DNA of 51,743 nt from Nocardia mexicana NBRC 108244 (GCF_001613165.1 NZ_BDBV01000108.1:1-51743); one strand, 5' to 3'. Counted from the first letter of the stretch, positions 33,148 to 42,062 are shown. Numbers and translations are program-made. Notes: generated by a model not told the origin, from the sequence alone.

Positions 33148-33627
33148 ATGACATCACCGGCTGTGAAATGTCTTGTCTGGGAAGTGGACAACACGCTGTG
33201 GGACGGCGTGGTCTGCGATTCCACGAGCGGGGCGCTGCGGCCGGACGCGGTCCGGGCGCTGCGCACGCTGGCGCGGCGCGGCGTGGTGCACGCGGTGGCC
33301 AGCCGCGGCGAATGGGCGTGGACCACCGAGAAATTGCACCGGCACGGCCTGGACGCCGCCTTCGCCGCCGTCGAGGTCGGCTGGGGCCGCAAGTCCGCCG
33401 CCATCCGGCGCATCGCCGAGGGACTGCGCATCGGCCTCGACGCGGTCGGCTACCTCGACGCCGAACCCCTCGAACGCAGCGAGGTGGGCCACGCGCTGCC
33501 GCAGGTCCGCTGCTACGCCGCCCGCCACACCGACGTCCTCACCGCCCTCCAGGAATTCCGCCCCACCACCTCCACCACACCCCCGCCCACATCCCCCATG
33601 GGCTTCGCCCACATCTCCGCCCACTGA
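33148..33627 (+). CDS. HAD-like domain protein (FkbH type) with substituted nucleophile
   Basis: This 159-residue protein resembles only the HAD core of FkbH-type proteins, with CLVWEVDNTLWDG at the N-terminus and VASRGEWAWTTEKLHRHGL and GWGRKSAAIRRIAE following. In active HAD enzymes the first acidic residue of the DxDNT motif is the nucleophilic Asp; here it is Glu12 (codon GAA at 33181), while Asp14 is kept. The usual N-acyltransferase-like extension of FkbH is missing. It may have lost phosphatase activity and be a binding protein. A Thr/Pro-rich tail ends the protein. The spacer upstream (32928-33147) shows nothing further. Confidence 0.75.
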   Translation: MTSPAVKCLVWEVDNTLWDGVVCDSTSGALRPDAVRALRTLARRGVVHAVASRGEWAWTTEKLHRHGLDAAFAAVEVGWGRKSAAIRRIAEGLRIGLDAVGYLDAEPLERSEVGHALPQVRCYAARHTDVLTALQEFRPTTSTTPPPTSPMGFAHISAH

Positions 33628-33642
33628 CCGCCTCCGGCCCAC

Positions 33643-33808
33643 TTCCCGCACTTCGCCATTGATTCCGCACCACTTGCACCGAGTGCATCAACACGCCCGG
33701 GGTGCGAGAACCTGACACCAACCCGCCCACCTTCACGCACCCGGGGTTGATTCCCGCACCGGCTGCAGCACTTGCAGCGAGTGCGAGAACGCGTGCGGGG
33801 TGCGGGAA
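33643..33808. repeat. Dispersed palindromic repeat cluster (TTCCCGCAC family)
   Basis: This spacer holds several half-sites of the family seen at 18249-18468: TTCCCGCAC at 33643-33651, ATTCCGCAC near 33662, and an inverted pair TTCCCGCACC at 33751-33760 with GGTGCGGGAA at 33799-33808. GTGCGAGAA and TTGCA motifs recur between them. The remainder of the 33628-34055 spacer shows no gene that I can support. Confidence 0.65.
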
Positions 33809-34055
33809 TTGGAGTTCTGCCGACCGGTAGGGGACGGTCGTGCGCGGGGCGCGGCGGTGGGATTGTCATGGATCGCCGACCGATTCGAGCCGAAGACTTC
33901 CACGCACCGCCGCACCGAGACAGGGAGCGGGCGGGGTCGGAAGTGTGGCTGGTGTTGTGCGACAGGATGTCTCAGCACCGGTCCGGCGCAGCGTGCATCG
34001 TTGCATCGAATGCATGTCGGCGCGATGCGCAATCGCGGGGGGTGGTGGGCGCCGA

Positions 34056-35771
34056 TCAGGCTGTGTCGCGGCGGATTTCGACGATCGGGAGGACCAGGGC
34101 GGCGGGGGCGTCGGCGGGGACGACCGGATTGCGCGGGGCCACCGGGGCGATGCGTTCGTAGGGGGAGTGCTGGGGCGGGCGGGAGTCGATTTCGCCCTTG
34201 TTGGGCCACAGGGATGCGGCGCGCTCGGCCTGGGCGGTGATGGTGAGCGACGGGTTGACGCCGAGGTTGGCCGAGACCGCGGCGCCGTCGACGACGCTGA
34301 GGGTCGGGTAGCCGTAGACGCGGTGGTAGGGGTCCAGCACGCCGTGCTCCGGATCGGCTCCGATGGCGGCGCCGCCGAGGAAGTGCGCCGTGAGCGGAAT
34401 GTTGAAGATCTCGCCCCAGCTGCCGCCCGCGGTGCCGCCGATCTTGTCGGCCACCCGCCGGGTGACGTCGTTGCCCGCCGGGATCCAGGTCGGATTGGGT
34501 TCGCCGTGGCCCTGTTTCGAGGTGAGCTTGCGCCCGAACAGGCTCCGCTTGGTGTAGGTGGTGATCGAGTTGTCCAGGTGCTGCATCACCAGCGAGATAA
34601 CGGTGCGCTCGCTCCAGTTCTTCACGCTCAGCATCGACACCAGCCGCACCGGGTGGCGCAGCACCTCCAGCAGGAACCGCAGCCAGCGCGGAATGCGCCC
34701 GCCGCCGTCGACCATGAGCGTCTGCAACAGACCCATGGCATTGGAACCCTTGCCGTAGCGCACCGGTTCGATATGCGTGTCGGCGGTGGGATGGATGGAG
34801 GAGGTGATGGCGACGCCGCGGGTGAAATCGCGGTCCGGGTCGACCTTGCGGGTCGCGGCCCCGACGATCGACTCGGAATTGGTCCGGGTCAACTCGCCCA
34901 GCCGCGGCGACAGCCCGGGCAGAATCCCCTTGTCGCGCATGGCGAACAGCAGCTGCTGGGTGCCGCGGGTGCCCGCCGCGAGCACCACCTGACCGGCGGT
35001 GAACGACTTCGGTGACTTGCGGAGCCAGGCGCCCGTGCGCTCGGTGTCGACCTGCCACGAGCCGCCGTTCAGCGGCCGCACCGCGGTGACCGTCGTCATC
35101 GGAATCACCTGCGCCCCGGCCTTTTCCGCCAGGTACAGGTAGTTCTTCACGAGGGTGTTCTTGGCGCCGTGCCGGCAGCCGGTCATGCATTCACCGCATT
35201 CGATGCAGCCGGTGCGATCGGGGCCGACGCCGCCGAAGTACGGATCGGACACGGTCTCTCCGGCCTCGCCGAAGAACACCCCGACCGGCGTCTGCACGAA
35301 CGTGTCGCCCACGCCCATGTCGTCGGCCACCTGCCGGAAGACCTCGTCGGCCGGGGTCATGTGCGGATTGCGCACCACCCCGAGCATCTTGGTGGCCTGC
35401 GCGTAGTAGGGCGTGAGCTCGGCGCGCCAATCGGTGATGTCGCGCCACTGCGCGTCGTTGAAGAACGGGTCCGGCGGCACGTAGAGCGTGTTGGCGTAGT
35501 TGAGCGAGCCGCCGCCCACCCCGGCGCCGCCGAGGATCAGCACATCGCGCAGCAGGTGGATGCGCTGGATGCCGTAGCAGCCCAGCTTCGGCGCCCACAG
35601 GAATTTGCGCAGGTCCCAGCTGGTCTCGGGTAGCTGGTCGTCGGCGAATCGCCGCCCGGCCTCGAGTACGCCGACGCGATAGCCCTTCTCCACCAGTCGC
35701 AGCGCGGTGACGCTGCCGCCGAACCCCGACCCCACGATGAGGACGTCGAAATCGGTATCGGGCTCGGCCAT
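34056..35771 (-). CDS. choD: GMC-family oxidoreductase, ChoD-like cholesterol oxidase
   Basis: The 571-residue product begins with an FAD-binding fold (VLIVGSGFGGSVTALRL) and has the GMC pattern GGAGVGGGSLNYANTLY. A Cys-rich segment CIECGECMTGCRHGAKN is typical of the actinobacterial ChoD branch. The C-terminus has VVDGAAVSANLGVNPSLTITA, which positions the active-site His/Asn region. The length matches ChoD of mycobacteria. Whether it oxidises cholesterol or another sterol or alcohol is not proven. The ATG at 35771 gives the standard N-terminus; an earlier one at 35813 is less likely. It is divergent from a TetR gene 131 bases away, a likely regulator. Confidence 0.85.
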   Translation of the reverse strand: MAEPDTDFDVLIVGSGFGGSVTALRLVEKGYRVGVLEAGRRFADDQLPETSWDLRKFLWAPKLGCYGIQRIHLLRDVLILGGAGVGGGSLNYANTLYVPPDPFFNDAQWRDITDWRAELTPYYAQATKMLGVVRNPHMTPADEVFRQVADDMGVGDTFVQTPVGVFFGEAGETVSDPYFGGVGPDRTGCIECGECMTGCRHGAKNTLVKNYLYLAEKAGAQVIPMTTVTAVRPLNGGSWQVDTERTGAWLRKSPKSFTAGQVVLAAGTRGTQQLLFAMRDKGILPGLSPRLGELTRTNSESIVGAATRKVDPDRDFTRGVAITSSIHPTADTHIEPVRYGKGSNAMGLLQTLMVDGGGRIPRWLRFLLEVLRHPVRLVSMLSVKNWSERTVISLVMQHLDNSITTYTKRSLFGRKLTSKQGHGEPNPTWIPAGNDVTRRVADKIGGTAGGSWGEIFNIPLTAHFLGGAAIGADPEHGVLDPYHRVYGYPTLSVVDGAAVSANLGVNPSLTITAQAERAASLWPNKGEIDSRPPQHSPYERIAPVAPRNPVVPADAPAALVLPIVEIRRDTA

Positions 35772-35902
35772 GTGCAGCTCCTTGCTCGAGGTCGCCGGTG
35801 ACGTCTGCAACATTACTCCCGAGTACGGGTAGCTGTGTCGCGCGGTACCCCATAACCGGTCCGAGTTCGCGAGCGGTGCTCTCGATATGGCAAGGTGGGG
35901 GA

Positions 35903-36616
35903 ATGGCCTCCACGACGCCGCGGGCGCGAGCCCGCGCCCGCACCATGGAAGACATCGTGCGCATCGGGCGCGAACATCTCGCGGTGCACGGCGCCGCCGC
36001 GCTGTCGCTGCGGGCGGTAGCGCGCGATCTCGGCGTGGTCTCCTCGGCCGTCTACCGGTACGTCCGCAGCCGCGACGAACTGCTCACCCTGCTCGTCGTC
36101 GACGGCTACACCGAACTCGCCGACGCGGTCGACGCCGAACTCGCCGCCGCACCCGCCGATCCCGCCACGCAGTTGCGGGTCGTCGGACGCGCCGTGCGGA
36201 ACTGGGCGCTGGCCGAGCCCGCCCGCTACGGGCTGCTGTTCGGCACGCCGGTACCCGGCTACGAGGCGCCCGCGGAGCAGACGGTGGCGCCGGGTACCCG
36301 GGTGATCGGCTCTTTGCTGACGGTCCTCGAAAGCGCCTATCGCGCGGACCTTCTCACCGCGCCGGACCCGGTGCCGCCGGTATCGGACGCCATGGCAGCG
36401 GATTTGGTGCGCATCCGCGGGGAATTCGAGCTGCGACTGCCCGATTGGGTGCTGGTGCGGGGAATCGCGGTGTGGACGGGCCTGTTCGGGGCGGTGAGCT
36501 TCGACGTCTTCGACATGTACGGAGCGCGCACCTTCGCCGACCGGGCCGAGGTATTCGAGCGCCAACTCGACAGCCTCTGTGCGATGGTGGGATTGGGCGG
36601 CGCGCCGGACGGGTAA
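35903..36616 (+). CDS. TetR family transcriptional regulator
   Basis: This 237-residue protein has a TetR helix-turn-helix (ALSLRAVARDLGVVSSAVYRYVRSRDELL) and a C-terminal ligand domain with WALAEPARYGLLFGTPVPGYEAP, typical of the TetR_C_13-like group in actinobacteria. It is transcribed away from the choD-like gene, with which it shares a 131-base promoter region; repression of that gene is the simplest expectation. The ATG at 35903 precedes a basic Arg-rich leader. Confidence 0.88.
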   Translation: MASTTPRARARARTMEDIVRIGREHLAVHGAAALSLRAVARDLGVVSSAVYRYVRSRDELLTLLVVDGYTELADAVDAELAAAPADPATQLRVVGRAVRNWALAEPARYGLLFGTPVPGYEAPAEQTVAPGTRVIGSLLTVLESAYRADLLTAPDPVPPVSDAMAADLVRIRGEFELRLPDWVLVRGIAVWTGLFGAVSFDVFDMYGARTFADRAEVFERQLDSLCAMVGLGGAPDG

Positions 36617-36746
36617 ACACGCAGTGGATTGTGTATTCGTCGTGGTCATGGTGCAGGATGTCCGCGGTTGTGGTGCAAGATCACAGCCCTGACGACGCGC
36701 ATTCTCAGCTTCCCCACAGCACGGTGATGTGAAACTGTACGGCGAG

Positions 36747-38960
36747 ATGAACGACGATACCGATCAGTTCCCGGTGGTGCCCGATCCGCGCCGCGGTGGT
36801 CGCCATGCCCGGCATACGGGGCGTGTGCAGCCGGACGCCGCCGATCGGTCCGGTCAACCGCCCGCGCATGCTCGGCGCGAGGAGCGCGAGGGCGGGATTC
36901 GTCGTCGGCGGGACGAGCCGCCGGAATCGGGTCCCGGCGGTGCGCGGACGGACGGCGGGAACCGGCGACGTGGCGCCGCGGAATCGGGTGCGCCGGTTCG
37001 CCGTCCGCGCGCGGAGGGTGCCGACCCCAGGCCACCGGCCCGTCGTAGCCGCGCCGAGGGGGAGCGTCCGTCCCGTCGCGGAGATGCGGAGCGGGCGGAT
37101 GACGAGCGCCCGGTGCGGGACGCCCGTGCCGAGAGCGGTCCGGCGCGCCGGGGACGTGTCCGCGGTGCCGGATACCCCGTACTCGATATCGGCGACGAGG
37201 ATTCGGCCCGTGCAGGCGCAGCGGGAAGTGCGGCGCGTGGCCCCGAGGGGGAGGCTGCCGGTGCCGGTCACGGGCGGAGGCGGAAGGGCCGCCGTACCGA
37301 CGCCGATGAGGCGGCGATGGCGGCCGCGGGAGCGCCTCGGCGCAGAAGCGGCGAGCCGACGGGCAATGCCGACAGCCCAACCGACCGGTACGTTCCCGCA
37401 CCGGAGAATCGGCGCACCCGCCGGGCGCAGCAACGCCACAGCAAGGCGGGCCGGGCGGCACGGATCGGTGGCCGGCTGCTGGCCGCCGCGACCGCCGTGA
37501 TCGTGGTGTCGGGCACCGGATTCGCCTACTACACCGAGCGCAGCCTCGATTCCGGCTTCACACGGTCCAATGCGATCAGCGCCGAGGACGCCGCGGCACT
37601 GGACGGCGATATGAACCTGCTGCTGATCGGCCTGGACACCCGCAAGGACCAGAACGGCAACGACCTGCCCAAGAACATCCTCGACCAGTTGCACGCCGGG
37701 GACGGCACCGAGGGCGGCTACAACGCCAATTCGCTGATCCTGGTGCACATTCCGAAGGATCTGAAGAAGATCACCGCCTTCTCCATCCCGCGCGACGACT
37801 ACGTCGCCGTCAGCGGGATCCCCGGCTACGACCACGCCAAGATCAAGGAGGCGTACGGGCTGAAGAAGGCGCACGTCGAACAGAAGCTCGAGAACCAGGG
37901 CGTGTCGGACAAGGTCGAGCTGGAGCGCAAGGGGCGCGAGGCCGGGCGCGAATCCATCGTGCAGACGGTCAAGCAGCTCACCGGGGTGCCGATCAACCGC
38001 TTCGCCGAGGTCTCGCTGATCGGCTTCTACGACATCGCCAATATTCTCGGCGGCGTCGACGTCTGCCTCAACGCGCCCGTCGACGACGAGTACTACTCCG
38101 GCGCTGTGTTCCCGGCCGGGCCCCAGCATCTCGACGCCGCCAATGCGCTGTCGTTCGTGCGGCAGCGGCACGGCCTGCAGAACGGCGACCTCGACCGGAC
38201 CCATCGCCAGCAGGCGTTCCTCACCTCGGTCGCCAAGCAGCTCAAGGACTCCGGCACCATGACCAATGTCGGCAAGCTGCAGCAGCTGATCCAGATGGCG
38301 CAGGACGACATCGTGCTGTCGCAGGGCTGGAATCTCATCGACTTCGCCCAGACGATGGGCAAGGCGGGCTCCATCCCGATCGAATTCCAGACCCTGCCGG
38401 TGAAGGGGTACCAGACCGTCAACGGCCAGGAAGTGAACATCGTCGACCCGGCGCTGATCAAGAAGACCGTGCGCGCGGCATTCGGCATGCAGGCCCCGCA
38501 ACCGGCCGAACCCACCACGACGCCGACCAGCACCGTGGACGTCGTGAACTCCGGCGGGCCCACGGGGATGGCGGGCAAGGTGTCGACGGCATTGTCGGAG
38601 AAGGGATTCGCCAAGGGCGAGATCGGCAATGCCGCCTACGGGGACGGGTCCAGTTCGGTGGTCTACTACGGGACCGGCGCCGATGTCGACGCCACCCAGG
38701 CGGCGGATATGCTCGGCGGGCTGCCCACCGCCCCCTCCAAGACCGTGCAGTCCGGGCACGTGAAGATCGTGATCGGCAGCGATTTCACCATGCCCGACGA
38801 ATTGAGTAGCGGCACGACATCGTCCGGGACGTCCGGTTCGTCCACGACATCCGGCAGCTCCGCCACCGGCTCGTCGACCTCCGCGGCGGGCGATCCGCCC
38901 CCCGACTCCGGGAAACCGATGACCACGAGCATCGGGTCCGATATTCCCTGCGTGAACTGA
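36747..38960 (+). CDS. LytR-CpsA-Psr (LCP) family cell-wall ligase with LytR_C domain
   Basis: The 737-residue product has about 230 N-terminal residues that are disordered and charged (Arg/Glu/Gly repeats), then one membrane helix (LLAAATAVIVVSGTGFAYY). The LCP catalytic domain follows: MNLLLIGLDTRKD, FSIPRDDYV, INRFAEVSLIGFYDIANILGGVDV, and FVRQRHGLQNGDLDRTHRQQ with the Arg residues that bind pyrophosphate. A LytR_C domain and a Ser/Thr/Gly-rich tail complete it. LCP proteins attach arabinogalactan or similar polymers to peptidoglycan outside the membrane. The ATG at 36747 is preferred to a GTG at 36729. Confidence 0.92.
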   Translation: MNDDTDQFPVVPDPRRGGRHARHTGRVQPDAADRSGQPPAHARREEREGGIRRRRDEPPESGPGGARTDGGNRRRGAAESGAPVRRPRAEGADPRPPARRSRAEGERPSRRGDAERADDERPVRDARAESGPARRGRVRGAGYPVLDIGDEDSARAGAAGSAARGPEGEAAGAGHGRRRKGRRTDADEAAMAAAGAPRRRSGEPTGNADSPTDRYVPAPENRRTRRAQQRHSKAGRAARIGGRLLAAATAVIVVSGTGFAYYTERSLDSGFTRSNAISAEDAAALDGDMNLLLIGLDTRKDQNGNDLPKNILDQLHAGDGTEGGYNANSLILVHIPKDLKKITAFSIPRDDYVAVSGIPGYDHAKIKEAYGLKKAHVEQKLENQGVSDKVELERKGREAGRESIVQTVKQLTGVPINRFAEVSLIGFYDIANILGGVDVCLNAPVDDEYYSGAVFPAGPQHLDAANALSFVRQRHGLQNGDLDRTHRQQAFLTSVAKQLKDSGTMTNVGKLQQLIQMAQDDIVLSQGWNLIDFAQTMGKAGSIPIEFQTLPVKGYQTVNGQEVNIVDPALIKKTVRAAFGMQAPQPAEPTTTPTSTVDVVNSGGPTGMAGKVSTALSEKGFAKGEIGNAAYGDGSSSVVYYGTGADVDATQAADMLGGLPTAPSKTVQSGHVKIVIGSDFTMPDELSSGTTSSGTSGSSTTSGSSATGSSTSAAGDPPPDSGKPMTTSIGSDIPCVN

Positions 38961-38970
38961 GGGTCGCGGG

Positions 38971-39753
38971 TCAGGGTCTGCGGCCCCGAATCGTGTGCAT
39001 CAGATACGAGTTCATGACCAGGTCCGGATCCTCGAGCAAGGTCAGGAACCGCCGGATCTCCTCGGCGGTGGCGAGACCGCGCGCCACGAGTTCGCGGCGC
39101 ACCTGAACGGTGTTGGCGCGGTGCAGTTTCGCGCCGAGCGAGCCGCCCGTCCAGGACTCGCTGTGCGAGCGCTGCGCGAGATCGACGAATCCGGCCCGGC
39201 GCATGGCCGACAGGGCGTGCCGCCCCCAGTCCGGATCACCGCCGCGCGCGTAGATCAGCTGGTGGATGCCGTCGGTGACCCTCGCGTACAGCGCGGCATC
39301 GCCCGGGCCGGGAGCCGCGAGCAGCGGGAGATAGGAGCAGTCGAATTCGTCGAGCACCAGGACGCCGCCCGGTTTCAGGGTGTGGCGGATCCGGTCGAGC
39401 GCGTGCAGGCGTCCCGGCAGATGCAGCAGGACCAGCCTCGCGTGCACGAGATCGTATGTGGCGGAGGGGAGTTCGTCGGTGGTGATGTCGTGCCGCAGCA
39501 CCTCGACACCGTCGTCGGTGTGCCGCATGCGGGACGGATCGATATCGGTGGCCACGACCTGGCCGGTCGGCCCCACCTGCTGCGCCAGCCACCGCGCCAT
39601 CGAGCCCCCACCGCCGCCCACCTCCAGGCACCGCCACCCGCGCCCGACGCCGAACTCCCGCAGCCGCTCGATGCTCACGGCGTCGTACACGGCCTCCAAC
39701 ACCCGGAACCGATCCTCGGTCTCGGTCGCCGCATTGTCGAAAACATAGGCCAT
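38971..39753 (-). CDS. Class I SAM-dependent methyltransferase
   Basis: This 260-residue protein has the Rossmann SAM-binding motif CLEVGGGGGSMARWLAQ (motif I), VVATDID (motif II), YDLVHARLVLLHLP (motif IV region) and LKPGGVLVLDEFD (post-motif). The methyl acceptor cannot be predicted. The gene converges with the LCP gene, the stops being about ten bases apart. No operon partners are seen. Confidence 0.88.
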   Translation of the reverse strand: MAYVFDNAATETEDRFRVLEAVYDAVSIERLREFGVGRGWRCLEVGGGGGSMARWLAQQVGPTGQVVATDIDPSRMRHTDDGVEVLRHDITTDELPSATYDLVHARLVLLHLPGRLHALDRIRHTLKPGGVLVLDEFDCSYLPLLAAPGPGDAALYARVTDGIHQLIYARGGDPDWGRHALSAMRRAGFVDLAQRSHSESWTGGSLGAKLHRANTVQVRRELVARGLATAEEIRRFLTLLEDPDLVMNSYLMHTIRGRRP

Positions 39754-39895
39754 GGTCGTCGGTTCACGTCGGGGACATTCGGCTGCCACGACGGCAGTGC
39801 CGACAGTGTCCCGCCCCCTGGCAAAGGCGGGCAAAACCCTGGTTATGGTGCCCCGGGCACTAGGGTCGGAGCGTGCCGCTCACACGTCCTTCCGC

Positions 39896-40114
39896 TCACA
39901 CGTCGAACGAAGTTGCTGCGTGCGTTGCGGCGCCGAATCGGCGGACGGACAAGCGAGTAATCCTCGGCCGTTGCTCGATGATCCGATAGGCGGCATCAAG
40001 CGCTGGGTCGAGAGAATTATCGAATTCCGCCCGTACCACCAAAGATCTTCCTGTAAGGCCGATACAACTGTGTGGCAGGTCGAAACCAGCGCGACGTACC
40101 GGTAGGTACGCCAT
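39896..40114 (-). CDS. Possible small hypothetical protein in an AT-richer spacer
   Basis: A 72-residue frame from an ATG at 40114 reads MAYLPVRRAGFDLPHSC and later DPALDAAYRIIEQRPRITRL, with mixed, non-repetitive composition. The frame is open upstream as well. No family is recognised and no clear ribosome site is seen, so it may be chance. The 39754-40243 spacer around it is richer in A and T than its neighbours and otherwise holds only the likely promoter of the lectin-like gene. Confidence 0.22.
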   Translation of the reverse strand: MAYLPVRRAGFDLPHSCIGLTGRSLVVRAEFDNSLDPALDAAYRIIEQRPRITRLSVRRFGAATHAATSFDV

Positions 40115-40243
40115 GGATGCGGGAATCGAGTGATCTATTGCACGGCCAGTACGCGAAAAAGGTTGCATACAGTAGCATTTGATGTCGGTTTTGCCACGCA
40201 CGGTCGACGGGGCATCGGTCGTGTGAGCCGAGGGAGACTGCCG

Positions 40244-40951
40244 ATGGCCCAGCCGAAATCCCGCAGCATCGACCGGGAACTCACTCCGCCGCAACAGCAT
40301 TCGGATGCGATGCGCCGGTGGACCACGATCAGCGCGATCGCGGCGATGGTGGGCGTCGTCATCGCGGTGGCCGCATGGTTGATGCCGCGCACCGGGTCCG
40401 AAGGTAGCCCGGTGAGCGCCGCACCGGGCTCCTCCGGAGCTCCGTTGCCGGCGCCGTCGATTTCCGAATCGACAACCACTTCGCAAAGGTCCGCGGAAGA
40501 CACCGGCTGCCCCGCCCGCGCCCAGCGAATCAGCTCCTACGGATACTCCGCCGGTGACCAGGAATCCGTCCTCGATGTAGCGAACGGGGATTTCAGCGCG
40601 GGGTCCAAGATTCTGACCAATAAGGCCGGGCAAATCCTCGGGCAATGCTGGCGTGTGGAGCCGATCGGCCTGAAAACCAAACTCGGCTGGGCGTTGTACA
40701 AGATCTCGAATCAGCTCGATGCCGAATCGGTGTTGACGAACGATGACGGCACAGTGGTCCTCGACTCGTACGATCACCGCGCCGCCGGGACCTGGTGGCT
40801 GGCCGACTCCAGTCGCGCGGGCTACTACTATATCCACAGCGGCAGCTCCAACGACTGCATCACGGCTCTCGGCGCACGAGGCGCGGTCACCATCCAGGGC
40901 TGCGACACCGACCGGGCGACCCAGCTCTGGCAGGTATCGATGGGCGCCTAG
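40244..40951 (+). CDS. Membrane-anchored protein with ricin-type beta-trefoil domain
   Basis: The 235-residue product has a short cytosolic tail, one membrane helix (ISAIAAMVGVVIAVAAWLM), a Ser/Pro/Thr-rich linker and an external domain of about 150 residues. That domain has repeated patterns such as ESVLDVANGDFSAGS, QCWRV and a terminal QLWQV, like QxW ricin B lectin repeats. It may bind carbohydrate at the cell surface. GGGAG upstream of the ATG at 40244 supports this start over a GTG at 40223. Its stop overlaps that of the opposite-strand DUF397 remnant. Confidence 0.7.
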   Translation: MAQPKSRSIDRELTPPQQHSDAMRRWTTISAIAAMVGVVIAVAAWLMPRTGSEGSPVSAAPGSSGAPLPAPSISESTTTSQRSAEDTGCPARAQRISSYGYSAGDQESVLDVANGDFSAGSKILTNKAGQILGQCWRVEPIGLKTKLGWALYKISNQLDAESVLTNDDGTVVLDSYDHRAAGTWWLADSSRAGYYYIHSGSSNDCITALGARGAVTIQGCDTDRATQLWQVSMGA

Positions 40952-41198
40952 CGCCACCGATCCCAGTCGGCAGGAGAGAAAGCAGCGCCGGACCTGCCGC
41001 ATTCTTGGAGCCCCGGACGCCGACCACGCCGCCCGGCGGGAAGGCGACCTCCACGCAGTCGAGGCCTCCGGAACTCTTGCTGATCTTCCGCCACACGGCG
41101 GTGGATAGGTCGGCGGGTGCGTATGGATCACGAGGCGTACTCCCTAGCTCGATTGTCGGGATCGCCGTGTCCAATTCGGCGGTAGGCGAAATATCCAC
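40948..41198 (-). pseudogene. Frameshifted DUF397 protein gene
   Basis: The frame starting near 41198 encodes STAVWRKISKSSGGLDCVEVAF and GVRGSKNAAGPALL, the body of DUF397 proteins. The usual ending (F-S/T-P-A-E/D-W-D) appears as FSPADWDRWR plus a TAG at 40950-40948, but in another frame; the shift lies near 40979-40982, next to a run of three T on this strand. Without a correction the first frame runs on to 40887 with unrelated residues. DUF397 proteins normally sit beside an XRE-type regulator, absent here. It is either a real inactivated gene or a one-base sequence error. Confidence 0.65.
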
Positions 41199-41206
41199 CG
41201 GGTGAT

Positions 41207-41244
41207 AACGCTTATAGCTGGGCTCAACGCTTATAGCCGGGCTC
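41207..41244. repeat. Tandem 19-base direct repeat (two copies, one mismatch)
   Basis: AACGCTTATAGCTGGGCTC at 41207-41225 is followed directly by AACGCTTATAGCCGGGCTC at 41226-41244. It lies between the DUF397 remnant (minus strand) and the LexA-family gene (plus strand), 148 bases upstream of the latter. Its position suggests regulator sites for one of these genes. Confidence 0.75.
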
Positions 41245-41391
41245 GTAGGTAATTCCTCCTGGTTCTCCCAATGATCGAATGTCCAAGACGTGAAGGGGTG
41301 TGTTGGATTTCAGATCACGGGACCGACGAACGGATGGTGGGATGCGGGCGGGGGTGCGAGGGGGTCGACTGGCAACCTCTACGATTTCCCC

Positions 41392-42048
41392 GTGACCGGA
41401 TACGACGATGCGTTCGAGCACCTCGATACCTCGACACTGCCGCCGCGGCAGCAGCGGATTCTGGCGACCATTCGTGACTGGGTGGTGCGGCACGGGTATC
41501 CGCCGAGTACCCGGGAGATCGGGGAGGCCGTCGGCCTGCGGTCCACGTCGTCGGTGTCGAAACATCTGAAAGCGTTGGAGGACAGGGGATTCCTGCGCCG
41601 CAGTGACAGCATGTCGCGGCCCATCGACGTGCGGTTGTTCCTGCGGGCCGAGGCGCCGCCCGCGCGCGAGGAGGAGTCGGTGTCGGTGCCGGTGGTCGGC
41701 GATATCGCCGCGGGCACCCCGATCCTGGCCGAGGAGCACACCGACGACGTCCTCACGCTGTCGCGCCAACTCGTCGGGCGCGGAACGGTTTTCGGCCTGC
41801 GGGTGCGGGGCGATTCGATGATCGACGCCGCGATCTGCGACGGCGACATCGTGGTGGTGCGCCGCCAGCACGAGGCCCATTCGGGAGATATCGTGGCCGC
41901 CATGATCGACGAGGAGGCCACGGTGAAGGTCTACCGCCGCCGCAACGGCCACGTCTACCTCGAGCCCCGCAACCCGGCCTACGACACCATCGACGGCGAC
42001 CGCGCGGTCGTCCTGGGCAAGGTCGTCTCGGTCATGCGCCGCGTCTGA
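41392..42048 (+). CDS. LexA-family repressor with self-cleavage domain
   Basis: This 218-residue protein has an N-terminal winged helix (GYPPSTREIGEAVGLRSTSS) and a C-terminal S24 protease-like domain. The cleavage site is Ala107-Gly108 in VVGDIAAGTP, and the catalytic pair is Ser142 in RGDSMIDAAI and Lys179 in EATVKVYRR. LexA blocks SOS genes until RecA-bound DNA damage triggers cleavage. Sequence details (SKHLKALEDRGFL, SDSMSRPIDVRL) differ from the main LexA I know from nocardiae, so it may be a second copy. The GTG at 41392 gives the usual length. It converges with an ATP-dependent DNA ligase gene 14 bases away. Confidence 0.88.
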   Translation: MTGYDDAFEHLDTSTLPPRQQRILATIRDWVVRHGYPPSTREIGEAVGLRSTSSVSKHLKALEDRGFLRRSDSMSRPIDVRLFLRAEAPPAREEESVSVPVVGDIAAGTPILAEEHTDDVLTLSRQLVGRGTVFGLRVRGDSMIDAAICDGDIVVVRRQHEAHSGDIVAAMIDEEATVKVYRRRNGHVYLEPRNPAYDTIDGDRAVVLGKVVSVMRRV

Positions 42049-42062
42049 ACCGGCGCGAACGA

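Noticed and set aside
41245..41391. SOS box upstream of the LexA-family gene
   Set aside because: No sequence close to the TCGAAC-N4-GTTCGA pattern was found in the spacer.
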